64,000 bases of DNA, taken from an uncultured Dehalococcoidia bacterium. GTDB taxonomy: Bacteria > Chloroflexota > Dehalococcoidia > Lucifugimonadales > GCA-2712585. Numbering within the stretch: the stretch's first letter is position 1; each line of letters starts with the position of its first letter. The notes under the pieces are model-generated. The model made no database searches, was not told the origin of the DNA, and saw nothing but the letters and a program-made list of their open reading frames with translations. Below are positions 19,245-27,898 of the stretch, piece by piece. The translations under genes and the position numbers were made by a program. The stretch spans positions 1,659,697-1,723,696 of the forward strand of contig OY282371.1 in the NCBI GenBank assembly GCA_958295715.1, written 5' to 3'.

Positions 19245-21315
19245 CGCGGGCTACCGCTTGAATCTGGCGCCAGCGCGCGCGTTCGCTTGCATGTACCGGG
19301 GGCAAGACTCGCTTGCGCCAGCGCCAAATAACTTTCTTCCAGTCTTTCATGTTCCGGCGAGTGAGAGAATCCGGCGTGCCAGGCAATGTCGCCCCCAGCA
19401 TCTCACCCACGAACACCGCTTCCCACTTCTTAGGTCCGCGCTTTTTAATCGCCCATGTGGGAGTCCAGTCGTTAGGAAACGGCCCCGCTGGCCAGTCAAC
19501 AATTTGTCCAGGGAGCTGGCCAACCAAAAAGCCTTTCAGCCTGCCTATTTCGTACTCCAAATCCTGGAACACCTCCGCGGCTGACATTACAAATTCGAGG
19601 CTTTGACCGCTTATATATGCTCCGGCTACAGACGTTTTGTCGCTGGCAGGCCCGGCGGTGGCTCCGAAGGAATCTACGAGCGCCTCAGGCTCCCCCGTGG
19701 GTAGGCTAAAGTCGCCTGTTAAGAACAACGACTGTCGCTTCTGTGACTGGCCGGAACGCGCCTCTATAGTAATCCGAGATCCATTTGGAAGGTTGTCCGG
19801 AAGGGTAAAAACATCCCCGGTCGCAGGGGATGATAGCAGCTCCCCATTGCAACACATCTCCGTACCTGGCTTGCCGCCGGTAAGTTGTATCGACGGAGGG
19901 GCAAAGTCGAAAAAGGTATTGCCTTTGCCGGTGCGGATTCCGCCCACCAATCTAAGACGAAGCTCCGAGGGGAAGGATAGTGTAGGAAATTCGTCTCGTA
20001 CTGCCTCGTCGCTAATGGCTTCCTCGACGCTAGCCAGTCGCCATGATTTGGGTATCCCTCGAGCTATGTCTAGGTCCTGGAAATTCCGGCATTGCGTAGT
20101 GGCCCATCGTTGCAGACGTGGCCAAGCGGCTTCCGGATAGCACAGATAGAAATCTTGGCCTTGGGGAAGAGTGGGTGTGTCGACGAGGCCGTGAATACCT
20201 TCCGGCCTACCGCTGGTGAATACTCTGACCGGGTACCCCTTAAGCCTTAACTGGTACTTAGGCGCAATAGAATACATTGTTACGTCATTACGCCAGTCGA
20301 GCAGGGCCGCGTCCAAAATCTTTCCAGACTCTCCAGAAATGGATCTTTTGACGGGCAACGACCACCCATTGACGTCCTCCTTCGCTTGAAGCCCTTCATC
20401 CGGTTTAAGCCCAGTCAGTGTAAGCCCCGCTTCAGGGAACTCTTTTAGCTTGCACCTAATGGATGATTCGACAATTCCCGCAACCCGGTCAATCTCCATG
20501 CAAACTCGTAGTCCGCCGAAAGTTTCTGCCGGTTGACTACGGCTTGGGTCTAATTCTGGTATCGTCCCATCCCATGCCTCCAGTTCGTTGGTAGCAGCGT
20601 CAATCAATGGCCCGTAAAGTTCATCATTAGGGTTCTCCGCGACCTGGATGGTCTTAGGTCTCAGCTGTTGTCCTGGAGTGGCGCTGCGTAATGCCTTAGC
20701 GATTTCACCAGCCGGGTGGCTCGATGAAGGGAATAATCCTGCGTTATAGAAAACGCGCGGTAACGCCTGGCGTTCCGTCTCTACCAATATCGCTTGTGAA
20801 AGCGGGTAGCCAACGTGGATATAGCCACCGATGGAACGTGATTCGAAAATACCTAGTTCATCCCGTTTGTCGACGCGCGCCCAGTTTTCCAAATCATCCC
20901 AGAGTTCCCACATGCTATCAAACCTCGGGACTTGACCTCTCCTGCCCTCGTACCCTAATCGCTTCCACAATCTGGGATAATAGGCGTGAGACGCGAATTC
21001 ACCTTCGGCGCTGCTGGCCAACACAAAAAAGCACAGATACCCTATGTAGGGAGGGAATTCAAGCGTCTTTCTCCTCCAGCGCCGAAACTCCCGGTACGCC
21101 CGTTCACATATGCGTTCTCCGTTAAAGTTGGAGTTTTGGGGATATCCAGCTACTGAGGATTTGAAAGGTGGAGACTCTGGCAAAGTCTGTCTTATCTCAC
21201 TGATGAGGTCTTTATTCACGTACAAGTAAACGTCGCGGTGAGCCATGTCCTTGTTAAAAAACTTGCGAGCGAGCGCGTCATTCCACATCTTGTATTCATT
21301 AACGGTCGTTCTCAT
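19237..21315 (-). CDS. Uncharacterised Druantia-associated protein (candidate DruF)
   Basis: A 692 aa protein with no enzymatic motif I recognise. The N terminus is rich in aromatic and basic residues; the C-terminal third is beta-rich and ends with Trp/Arg-rich KDWKKVIWRWRKR. The open frame extends further upstream, but ATG at 21315 overlaps the glycosylase stop as ATGA, a typical coupling, so that start is preferred. By position it would be DruF of a type II Druantia locus. Function is unknown. Confidence 0.62.
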   Translation of the reverse strand: MRTTVNEYKMWNDALARKFFNKDMAHRDVYLYVNKDLISEIRQTLPESPPFKSSVAGYPQNSNFNGERICERAYREFRRWRRKTLEFPPYIGYLCFFVLASSAEGEFASHAYYPRLWKRLGYEGRRGQVPRFDSMWELWDDLENWARVDKRDELGIFESRSIGGYIHVGYPLSQAILVETERQALPRVFYNAGLFPSSSHPAGEIAKALRSATPGQQLRPKTIQVAENPNDELYGPLIDAATNELEAWDGTIPELDPSRSQPAETFGGLRVCMEIDRVAGIVESSIRCKLKEFPEAGLTLTGLKPDEGLQAKEDVNGWSLPVKRSISGESGKILDAALLDWRNDVTMYSIAPKYQLRLKGYPVRVFTSGRPEGIHGLVDTPTLPQGQDFYLCYPEAAWPRLQRWATTQCRNFQDLDIARGIPKSWRLASVEEAISDEAVRDEFPTLSFPSELRLRLVGGIRTGKGNTFFDFAPPSIQLTGGKPGTEMCCNGELLSSPATGDVFTLPDNLPNGSRITIEARSGQSQKRQSLFLTGDFSLPTGEPEALVDSFGATAGPASDKTSVAGAYISGQSLEFVMSAAEVFQDLEYEIGRLKGFLVGQLPGQIVDWPAGPFPNDWTPTWAIKKRGPKKWEAVFVGEMLGATLPGTPDSLTRRNMKDWKKVIWRWRKRVLPPVHASERARWRQIQAVARDV

Positions 21316-22025
21316 GATAAACGCCGGTCTCCATCCCTGGTTGCCCAATGCCGGACATAAGCGCACTCCCCAGCCAACGGGCATTCGTCGCACCTGGGAG
21401 TGCGTGGCTTGCAGATAAGAGCTGTGAAGTCAAGCATTCCATAGTTATGCTCTCTGAAACAATCCAACGGCAACAATGACCATGCAATACTCCAGATTGA
21501 CTTAGCACGCCGGATATCAGTGGGAGCCTTGATGCCTGCTAGCCTTGACACAACACGCACTACGCTAAGGTCCACTACCGGTACACGCAGTCCGAAAGCA
21601 AAGCAGGCAACTGCATGGGCAGTGTATATCCCAACGAATGGAAATTTAATCAAGTCCTCAGGTCGTGATGGAAGACCACCAGCTCCGGTTATCGATGAAG
21701 CAAGGTCGATGAGCGCCTTAGTCCTCTGGTTCCCAAACCCTAAAACAGCAATCATGTCAAAGAGTTCGTCTGCATTGGCGGCAGCTAGCTCGTCTGCATC
21801 GCGGTACCGGCTCACTAGAGACGGCCATACTTTGGCCACCTTGCCGGCCTGCGTCTGCTTGAGCAATATCTCCGCTACTAGGATCCCGAATGGGCTGACA
21901 TTTTCGTCTCGCCAAGGGAATGGACGCCCGTGTGAGGTGTATAACTGGACGAAGAAGTCGTCTGTTATATCCAACCCCGGTGGCTTGCGAATCGGCGCCC
22001 TCTTCTGTTTGGTCATGCGGCTCAC
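21312..22025 (-). CDS. HhH-GPD DNA glycosylase, probable G/T mismatch (MIG-type) thymine glycosylase
   Basis: A 237 aa EndoIII/MutY superfamily protein. The helix-hairpin-helix segment is FPFVGIYTAHAVACFAFG and the catalytic Asp is D152 in VPVVDLSVVR. The 4Fe-4S cluster cysteines C205, C212, C215 and C221 have the exact C-x6-C-x2-C-x5-C spacing. The EndoIII catalytic Lys position is Tyr134 (MutY has Ser there). Tyr is the residue I recall in the archaeal plasmid thymine glycosylase Mig.MthI, which repairs T:G mismatches from deaminated 5-methylcytosine beside its methylase. Here it lies 27 nt after a cytosine-5 methylase, which fits that role. GTG at 22025 or ATG at 22016. Confidence 0.82.
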   Translation of the reverse strand: MSRMTKQKRAPIRKPPGLDITDDFFVQLYTSHGRPFPWRDENVSPFGILVAEILLKQTQAGKVAKVWPSLVSRYRDADELAAANADELFDMIAVLGFGNQRTKALIDLASSITGAGGLPSRPEDLIKFPFVGIYTAHAVACFAFGLRVPVVDLSVVRVVSRLAGIKAPTDIRRAKSIWSIAWSLLPLDCFREHNYGMLDFTALICKPRTPRCDECPLAGECAYVRHWATRDGDRRLS

Positions 22026-22052
22026 CGTGAAATCGTCTCGCTCACGACTATG

Positions 22053-23120
22053 CTACGTATCCGAACAACCATATCCTAAGGCCTCTGCTATAGCGCTTGC
22101 GACCGCCTCAGCAAGCGGCGGTGGCACGGCGTCAGAAATCAACCGGACTTGCTCTGTGAATGTGCCCTCCAGTTGGTATGAATGCGTGAAGCCTTGGAGC
22201 AACATGGCTTCGTAAATAGACAGACGCCGGTGACAGTCAGGATGAACGTGTACTTCATTATGCCCGTAAGCGACAGTGTAGCTTGGGGCATCCCATGATA
22301 GCACCTTGAAACTCAAACCTTTGCTGTTGCCTACCGATAGGCTGCCGTCAGTAAACTTCGGAGACCGGGGAACCATCGAGAGGTGGTTGGGATGATGCGG
22401 AATGTTTCTGCGCTCAAGCCCTCTCGCACAAAACGCTGGTTCCGGAAGACCCATGATAGCTTTCTCTATAGGAGGGGGCGGTTGGCAATCTCCTTCAACC
22501 AGTAGAAGCTTAGTATCGGGATGGCGGTCTCTGTTAACTCCAACCGCAATAAGTCTCCTTCGATGTTGTGGAACCCCGAACGTCCCAGCGTCCAATATAT
22601 CGCTCATCACTTCGAACCCGGATTCCCCGACTAATCTCTTGAACTCGTTGAAAACCGGCTTGTGTTTGTTGTGAATGATACCGGGCACATTTTCGATTAC
22701 GAAGAAATCAATGGCATAACGCGTGGCGAACGCATCAATGATTCCTGCGTAATTTTCGAGCAATTTGCGTCTAGGGTCCCTCTCTGATTGATGGACGTTA
22801 GACGAAGAAAAAGCTTGGCATGGGGGTCCTCCGATTATCCCAACCGGTTCCAGTCCGCCGGCATTTTCTTCCCATAAGTCTAGGATGGTCGCCGGGTCTA
22901 CTGTAGACAGGTCAACCGGTATGACTTTGGCGTTAGGGTGATTGCGCTTATAAGTTGCTATGGCGGCGCGGTTAATATCGAGCGCTAGGACTGGGTGGAA
23001 TCCCGCCCTTTTGAAGCCATAGTCAAGGCCTCCCGCACCGGCGAACAGGCTCAATACAGGCCAGGCGTCGTCCGGTCTGGGAGATTCAGCAGGCTGTATT
23101 GGCCATATGGGATTGCCCAA
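22053..23120 (-). CDS. druM: DNA (cytosine-5) methyltransferase (DruM-like)
   Basis: A 355 aa C5 methyltransferase. AdoMet motif I FAGAGG is at residues 26-31, catalytic motif IV GGPPCQ (nucleophile C101) at 97-102, motif VI ENV at 143-145, motif VIII QHRRR at 185-189, and motif X near the C terminus. The start is a TTG at 23120, five bases after AAGGAG. It is the first gene of a five-gene leftward operon. In Druantia type II and class 2 DISARM such an enzyme would mark host DNA as self. The recognition sequence cannot be predicted from the target-recognition region. Confidence 0.93.
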   Translation of the reverse strand: MGNPIWPIQPAESPRPDDAWPVLSLFAGAGGLDYGFKRAGFHPVLALDINRAAIATYKRNHPNAKVIPVDLSTVDPATILDLWEENAGGLEPVGIIGGPPCQAFSSSNVHQSERDPRRKLLENYAGIIDAFATRYAIDFFVIENVPGIIHNKHKPVFNEFKRLVGESGFEVMSDILDAGTFGVPQHRRRLIAVGVNRDRHPDTKLLLVEGDCQPPPPIEKAIMGLPEPAFCARGLERRNIPHHPNHLSMVPRSPKFTDGSLSVGNSKGLSFKVLSWDAPSYTVAYGHNEVHVHPDCHRRLSIYEAMLLQGFTHSYQLEGTFTEQVRLISDAVPPPLAEAVASAIAEALGYGCSDT

Positions 23121-23415
23121 AGGTTCTCCTTACGTTATCTAGACGCTGGCTATGGGCATGGCGCAGGTTTGATTTTTAGGTAGGCAGCTTGGCGCTTCCA
23201 GCGCAAGTTGTCAACGCCTGGTAGTGGGTATCGTGCACAGCCTCCTGATTGAGTTGGTTTGCCAGTTCCAACGCTCTGCCATGCAGATCCGGTCTTGTGC
23301 AATACAACTCCTAAAGGACGTCAGGGCTGCATGAGGTTGGCCACAACCTCCACCGTCCCTGTTCCATGCTGAGCACCCACTCGAACACGGCTTCGTTGGC
23401 GGCATCCGCTGCGCC
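23121..23415. other. Intergenic region upstream of the methyltransferase
   Basis: About 300 nt with no supported gene. It should hold the operon promoter. A TTGACA occurs on the minus strand (23211-23216), but no matching -10 box is found at 16-18 nt. Intermediate GC content suggests this is still part of the inserted segment. Confidence 0.45.
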
Positions 23416-23443
23416 CCGCCGGGATGTAGCGTCCGTTCGCGCT
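23416..23443 (+). repeat. Right copy of 28-nt direct repeat flanking the defence island
   Basis: Same orientation as 12033-12060, with two differences (A/G at position 7 and A/T at position 16). It lies between the island and the next cellular gene, about 11.4 kb from its partner. Confidence 0.7.
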
Positions 23444-23470
23444 TCTGCCCGGTTACGCCCTAGAGCCGCC

Positions 23471-25507
23471 TCACTCCGCATCCACGCTTTCGGCGAGGAG
23501 CTCCAGGAGGTCTTTGGCCCGCTTCTCCGGGGCCATGCCCTTGGCCTCGATGCCTTCCTCCATCATCTGGAGGCAGAAGGGGCAGGACACCCCCACCGCG
23601 TCGGCCCCCGTCTCGAGGAAGTGGCCGGTGCGGACGTGGTTGATGCGGGGGCCGCGGCTCTCCTCCATCCAAATATGCCCGCCGCCGGCGCCGCAGCAGA
23701 AGCCCCGCTCGCGGTTCCAAGGCTCCATCTCCACCAGCGTCAGGCCCGGAATGGCGGCGGCGACGCGGCGAGGCTCGTCGTAGACGCCGTTATGCCGTCC
23801 CAGGAAGCAGGAGTCGTGGTAGGCCAGCCGGGTATTGACGGCCTTCACGGGCCGCAGCCGCCCCTCCTTTATTAGGCGGTCGACCATTTGGCTGTAGTGG
23901 AGGGTCCGGAAGTTTCCCCCCAACTGGGGATACTCGTTGCGAATGGTGTTGAAGCAGTGGGGGCAGGTGGCGACGACGTTTCGCACGTTGTACCCGTTCA
24001 GGGTCTCAATGTTCTGGCGGGCCATCGTCTGGTACAGATACTCGTTGCCCATGCGCCGCGCCGGGTCGCCGGTGCACCGCTCCTCCTCGCCCAGAATGGC
24101 GAAGTCCACGCCCGCTCTTTGGAGGACCCTGGCCATGGAGCGGGCGATGCGTTGGCTCTTGGGCTCCAGGGCCGAGGCGCATCCGACCCAAAAGAGCCAT
24201 TCGGCGTCGGGGCGCTCGGCCAGGGTCTTAACGCCCAGACCCTCGGCCCAACTGACGCGGGAAAACTGGCTGCCCCGCCACGGGTGGCCCCGCTGCTCCA
24301 TGCTGATGAGGGCGTCCATGGCGGGGGCGGGAATCCTGGCCTCCTCGAGGGCCAAATGCCGGCGCATACTCATAATGGTGGGCACGTGTTCCACCTGCAC
24401 GGGGCACTCCTCCATGCAGGCCCCGCAGGACACGCAGTCCCATATGGCCTCCTCGGAAACCACGCCGCCGATGAGGGGCTTGGAGCCGGGGGGAACCTCA
24501 CCCTTGCCGCCGCGCCCGCCCACCTCAATGAGATGGTCCTTGATGTCCTCCACCACGTGCATGGGGGAGAGGACCTTGCCCGTGAGGTTGGCCGGGCATA
24601 CGTCGGTGCACCGACCGCACACGGCGCAGGCGTAGCCGTCGAGAAGCTCCTTCCAGGTGAACTGCTCCACGGCCCCCGCGCCAAAGACCTCCGCCTTCTC
24701 AAAGTCTATGGCCTCCATGACGCCCGACGGCTTGAGGGAGTGGAAGAAGGTGTTGAAGGGGGCGGCCATCATGTGCATGTGCTTGGAGAAGGGTATGTAG
24801 ATGGCGAACCCAAGTATCAGCAGCAGGTGAATCCACCAGAAGAGGCCGTGGAGGAGGTTGGAAGCGTCCACCCCCAGGCCAAGCCCGGAGAGCCACCGGC
24901 CCAGGGCGCCGCCCGCGATGACGGAGGTCTCCGGCCCCAGCCCGCCCTTGGCCACGTAGAAGGCCTCGGTTAGGAGGGTGGAAAGCATCAGGCCGCCTAT
25001 CAGCGAGACGATGACCACGGCGTCGATGCTGCGCGTGAGGTCAAAGCTCAGACGCCGCGGCTTGGCGACCCATCGACGAACAAGCGCCCACGCCAGGGCG
25101 GCGAGTATCGCCACGGCCGCCGCGTCTAGGTAGATGGCGTAGGCCCGCGCCCCCGTGGTCGTGAGCAGCGTCTCCGAGAAGGGGGGCCAGGCCGAGTCCC
25201 CAAAGATGAAGATGACGTAGCTTAGCAGGAAGGAGAGGAAGCCGAAGAAGATGACGACGTGCCCAATGCCGGCCTTGTCGCGGAGGGACACCCTCTGGAG
25301 CACCTTCCGTTGGCCCAGCGAGACGGCTAGGAAGTTGGCCAGGCGGCGCCAGGGCTGGTCGAAGCGGTTCTCCGGCCTGCCCAGGAGCACAAGCCTCACC
25401 ACCCTGCGGTAGAAGAGTCCGCCGGAGACGGCAAGGGTCAGTATGAGGGCGGCGTACACGCCAACCCAGTGGGGCGCGGCCCCGAATACGCTGTCGGGAG
25501 GGACCAT
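23471..25507 (-). CDS. Membrane-bound Fe-S oxidoreductase (HdrD/GlpC-like with NarI-type membrane domain)
   Basis: A 678 aa protein. The N-terminal half has about five membrane helices with His residues that could ligate haem b (GHVVIFFGF, HLLLILGF). Two 4Fe-4S motifs follow (CAVCGRCTDVCP and CVSCGACMEECP), then two CCG domains (CPHC near residue 530 and GFCCGAGGG near 620) as in heterodisulfide reductase HdrB/D. Such proteins usually pass electrons between a soluble donor, often ETF from acyl-CoA dehydrogenases, and quinone. ATG at 25507 with AGGAG six bases upstream is chosen over farther upstream starts, because the extra segment lacks homologous features. Confidence 0.85.
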   Translation of the reverse strand: MVPPDSVFGAAPHWVGVYAALILTLAVSGGLFYRRVVRLVLLGRPENRFDQPWRRLANFLAVSLGQRKVLQRVSLRDKAGIGHVVIFFGFLSFLLSYVIFIFGDSAWPPFSETLLTTTGARAYAIYLDAAAVAILAALAWALVRRWVAKPRRLSFDLTRSIDAVVIVSLIGGLMLSTLLTEAFYVAKGGLGPETSVIAGGALGRWLSGLGLGVDASNLLHGLFWWIHLLLILGFAIYIPFSKHMHMMAAPFNTFFHSLKPSGVMEAIDFEKAEVFGAGAVEQFTWKELLDGYACAVCGRCTDVCPANLTGKVLSPMHVVEDIKDHLIEVGGRGGKGEVPPGSKPLIGGVVSEEAIWDCVSCGACMEECPVQVEHVPTIMSMRRHLALEEARIPAPAMDALISMEQRGHPWRGSQFSRVSWAEGLGVKTLAERPDAEWLFWVGCASALEPKSQRIARSMARVLQRAGVDFAILGEEERCTGDPARRMGNEYLYQTMARQNIETLNGYNVRNVVATCPHCFNTIRNEYPQLGGNFRTLHYSQMVDRLIKEGRLRPVKAVNTRLAYHDSCFLGRHNGVYDEPRRVAAAIPGLTLVEMEPWNRERGFCCGAGGGHIWMEESRGPRINHVRTGHFLETGADAVGVSCPFCLQMMEEGIEAKGMAPEKRAKDLLELLAESVDAE

Positions 25508-25691
25508 GGTCGCTCCTAGTTCGAGTTGAATGGAGGCGGGTTCTGTGCCGGGTTCCGCAAGTTTAGCATCATCGCCCCTAACGCGCCAAAGGCGAGGGGC
25601 CATCGTCTTGACAGCGCCCATGGCCTTTGCTAGGATTTCGTGCATCGTGTAACGATGTATCCCGCGGAGCGCCCCGGTTGACGAGACGCCC

Positions 25692-26786
25692 ATGACCAGA
25701 GCAACCCAAGTCTCGCAGATGACGGAGGCCCGGCCTCGACTGCCCGAATCGCTGACACGCTACGGCGAACGGGTACAGGCCGAGTTTGGTTCCGCTTTGC
25801 CCAACGGCCCCCCCAACGGGTCAATGGAACTGGCGGGTCCCTTCCGATACCATCTGGGCTGGGCCGACCGCCAGGGCAACCACCTGGAAAGGCCCACGGA
25901 GCAGGGGAAGGGGCTTAGGCCATCCCTCTGCCTCTTCGCCTGCCAGGCCCTTGAAGGCAACTGGGTCATGGCCACGCCCGCCGCCGTGTCCCTGGAGTTG
26001 ATTCACAACTTCTCCCTGGTCCACGACGACATACAGGATGGCGACGAGGAACGGCGCCACAGGCCCACGGTGTGGCGGCTGTGGGGGGAGCCGAAGGCCC
26101 TGCTGGTGGGCGACGCCATGCACGCCATCGCCTACCAAGCGGCCTCCCGGCTGGCGCGGCGCGGCGTCCCGGAGGCCAAGGCCCTGCGATGCTCCCGGCT
26201 GTTGGTGGAAAGCTGCCTGGCCATGATAAAGGGGCAGGTCCAAGACCTGCGGCACGAAGACGACTTGGACGCGGGCCTTGAGAGCTACCTTGAGATGATA
26301 CGCTTGAAGACGGGCGCGTTGATACAATGCGCCCTGGAGATAGGCGCCCTACTGGCCACCGACGACGCCGGGCGCGTGGCCGCCTTCGCGCGGTTCGGCC
26401 ACCACCTGGGCCGGGTGTTCCAGATTAGGGACGACGTGCTGGGCATCTGGGGCAACGAGGCGCGCACCGGAAAGGCGGGGAAGGGGTCGGGCAACGACAT
26501 ACGCCGCCGGAAGAAGTCCCTGCCCATCGTGCTGGCCTTTGAGACGGCCGGCGGCAGGCGCCGAGGCCAACTGGCGTCCATATATCGGAAGGAGTCCCTC
26601 AACCGGGAAGACGTGGACCGGGTCATGGAACTGCTGGACGTCTTGGAGACCCGGCGGCGCGCCCAGGAGTTGATAGAGGCGGAGGCCGTCCTGGCCCTGA
26701 AGTCCCTGGAAGCGGCGCGCCTGTCGGCGTGGGCCCGGGGCGAGGCGGATAGCCTGGTAGAGTTCCTAGTCACCAGAGAGCATTAG
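25692..26786 (+). CDS. Polyprenyl (farnesyl/geranylgeranyl) diphosphate synthase
   Basis: A 364 aa trans-isoprenyl diphosphate synthase with both aspartate-rich metal sites: HDDIQDGDE with RRHRPT after it, and IRDDVLGIWG. It condenses IPP with allylic diphosphates. As the first gene before hpnH-hpnG-hpnA-shc and hpnCDE, it probably supplies farnesyl diphosphate for squalene. Product length cannot be fixed without modelling the residues before the first DDxxD. HpnH follows after 11 nt. Confidence 0.9.
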   Translation: MTRATQVSQMTEARPRLPESLTRYGERVQAEFGSALPNGPPNGSMELAGPFRYHLGWADRQGNHLERPTEQGKGLRPSLCLFACQALEGNWVMATPAAVSLELIHNFSLVHDDIQDGDEERRHRPTVWRLWGEPKALLVGDAMHAIAYQAASRLARRGVPEAKALRCSRLLVESCLAMIKGQVQDLRHEDDLDAGLESYLEMIRLKTGALIQCALEIGALLATDDAGRVAAFARFGHHLGRVFQIRDDVLGIWGNEARTGKAGKGSGNDIRRRKKSLPIVLAFETAGGRRRGQLASIYRKESLNREDVDRVMELLDVLETRRRAQELIEAEAVLALKSLEAARLSAWARGEADSLVEFLVTREH

Positions 26787-26797
26787 AAAGAGGACAC

Positions 26798-27886
26798 GTG
26801 GCAACTACAACAAGAGAAGCCCCAAGTCAGAAGGACGCAGCCCGGGTGAAGCCGGCTCAAAGGCCTATGGAGCTTTCCATACGGCTGGCCAAGTACATGC
26901 TCATGCAGAAGCTGAAGGGCAGGAAGCGGTTCCCCATGGTCACCATGCTGGAGCCGCTGGAGATGTGCAACCTCTCCTGCGTGGGCTGCGGCCGCATCCG
27001 CGAGTACAAGTCGGTGATGAGCAAGATGATGCCGGTGGAGGAGGCCCTGGCCGCCGTGGAGGAGTCGGGCGCGCCCATAGTCTCCATAGCCGGCGGCGAG
27101 CCGACCATTCACCCCCAGATAGCCGACATCATCAACGAGTTGGTGCGCCGCAAGTACTTCGTCTACTGCTGCTCCAACGGCCTACTGATGGAGCGCGTCA
27201 TGCAGAAGGTCAAGCCCTCCAAGTACTTCTGCTGGGTCGTCCACATGGACGGGTTGGAGGAGAAGCACGACGAGTCGGTGGACCGGCAGGGCGTCTACAA
27301 GAAGGCCAAGGCCGCCATCCAGAAGGCCCTGGACACCGGCTATCGCGTGTGCACCAACACTACTATATTCCGGGGCAGCGACGTGGAGGACCTCCGCGAA
27401 CTCTTCCGGACCATGACGGAGATGGGCGTCGAAGGCTGCATGGTGTCCCCCGGATTCGACTACGAAGCCGTCAGCGATAGGGAGCAGTTCCTCCTGAGAT
27501 CCGAGTCGGAGGAGGTCTTCAAGAAGATCCTCGACCCCAAACGGTCCGAGGGCATCCGGTTCTACAACAACCCCCTCTACCTGAACTTCCTCAGAGGGGA
27601 GCGGGAATACCAGTGCACCGCCTGGTCAAATCCCACCTACACCGTCATGGGCTGGCGTATGCCCTGCTACCCCCTGGCCGACGAGCACGTGGGCAAGGTT
27701 AGCGAGGTGATGAAGGGCGAGGTGTGGGAGCGGTACGGCGTGGGAAAGGACCCCCGGTGCGCCAACTGCATGATGCACTGCGGCTTCGAGTCGGCCACCA
27801 TATTCGGGGCCATCACCAGCCCCAAGGACTGGATAACCCTCATCAAGTCCGGCGCCATCAGCAAGAGCGGGATAACCGCGAGTTAG
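26798..27886 (+). CDS. hpnH: Adenosyl-hopene synthase HpnH (radical SAM)
   Basis: A 362 aa radical SAM enzyme that adds the 5'-deoxyadenosyl group to diploptene, the first step of extended (C35) hopanoids. The CxxxCxxC cluster motif is C57, C61 and C64 (MCNLSCVGC), followed by the SIAGGEPTIH AdoMet-binding segment. A C-terminal Cys-rich CANCMMHCGFES resembles a SPASM-like auxiliary site. GTG start. The whole-gene pattern and its placement beside hpnG, hpnA and shc support the name. Confidence 0.93.
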   Translation: MATTTREAPSQKDAARVKPAQRPMELSIRLAKYMLMQKLKGRKRFPMVTMLEPLEMCNLSCVGCGRIREYKSVMSKMMPVEEALAAVEESGAPIVSIAGGEPTIHPQIADIINELVRRKYFVYCCSNGLLMERVMQKVKPSKYFCWVVHMDGLEEKHDESVDRQGVYKKAKAAIQKALDTGYRVCTNTTIFRGSDVEDLRELFRTMTEMGVEGCMVSPGFDYEAVSDREQFLLRSESEEVFKKILDPKRSEGIRFYNNPLYLNFLRGEREYQCTAWSNPTYTVMGWRMPCYPLADEHVGKVSEVMKGEVWERYGVGKDPRCANCMMHCGFESATIFGAITSPKDWITLIKSGAISKSGITAS

Positions 27887-27898
27887 CCGGAGAGAGCC

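Noticed and set aside
21316-21393. Upstream extension of the 692 aa protein to an earlier start at 21393
   Set aside because: That segment lies inside the glycosylase gene; the ATGA overlap at 21312-21315 gives a natural coupled start.
12502-23120. Class 2 DISARM as the identity of the island
   Set aside because: DISARM has separate DrmA helicase and DrmB DUF1998 proteins and usually a phospholipase-D-type DrmC. Here helicase and DUF1998 parts are in one 1,918 aa chain and no PLD motif is seen, so Druantia type II fits better.
23211-23216. TTGACA on the minus strand as the -35 box of the defence operon
   Set aside because: No acceptable -10 box lies 16-18 nt downstream, so the promoter remains unassigned.
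12123-23323. AAAGGACGTCA present near both island ends (12123-12133 and 23313-23323) as a second boundary repeat
   Set aside because: Only 11 nt, and its order relative to the 28-mer is reversed on the two sides, so it is not a collinear duplication; chance or unrelated remnants are likely.
25508-25693. N-terminal extension of the Fe-S membrane protein to 25693
   Set aside because: It would overlap the divergent prenyl synthase start and adds no family sequence; ATG 25507 has a proper ribosome site.
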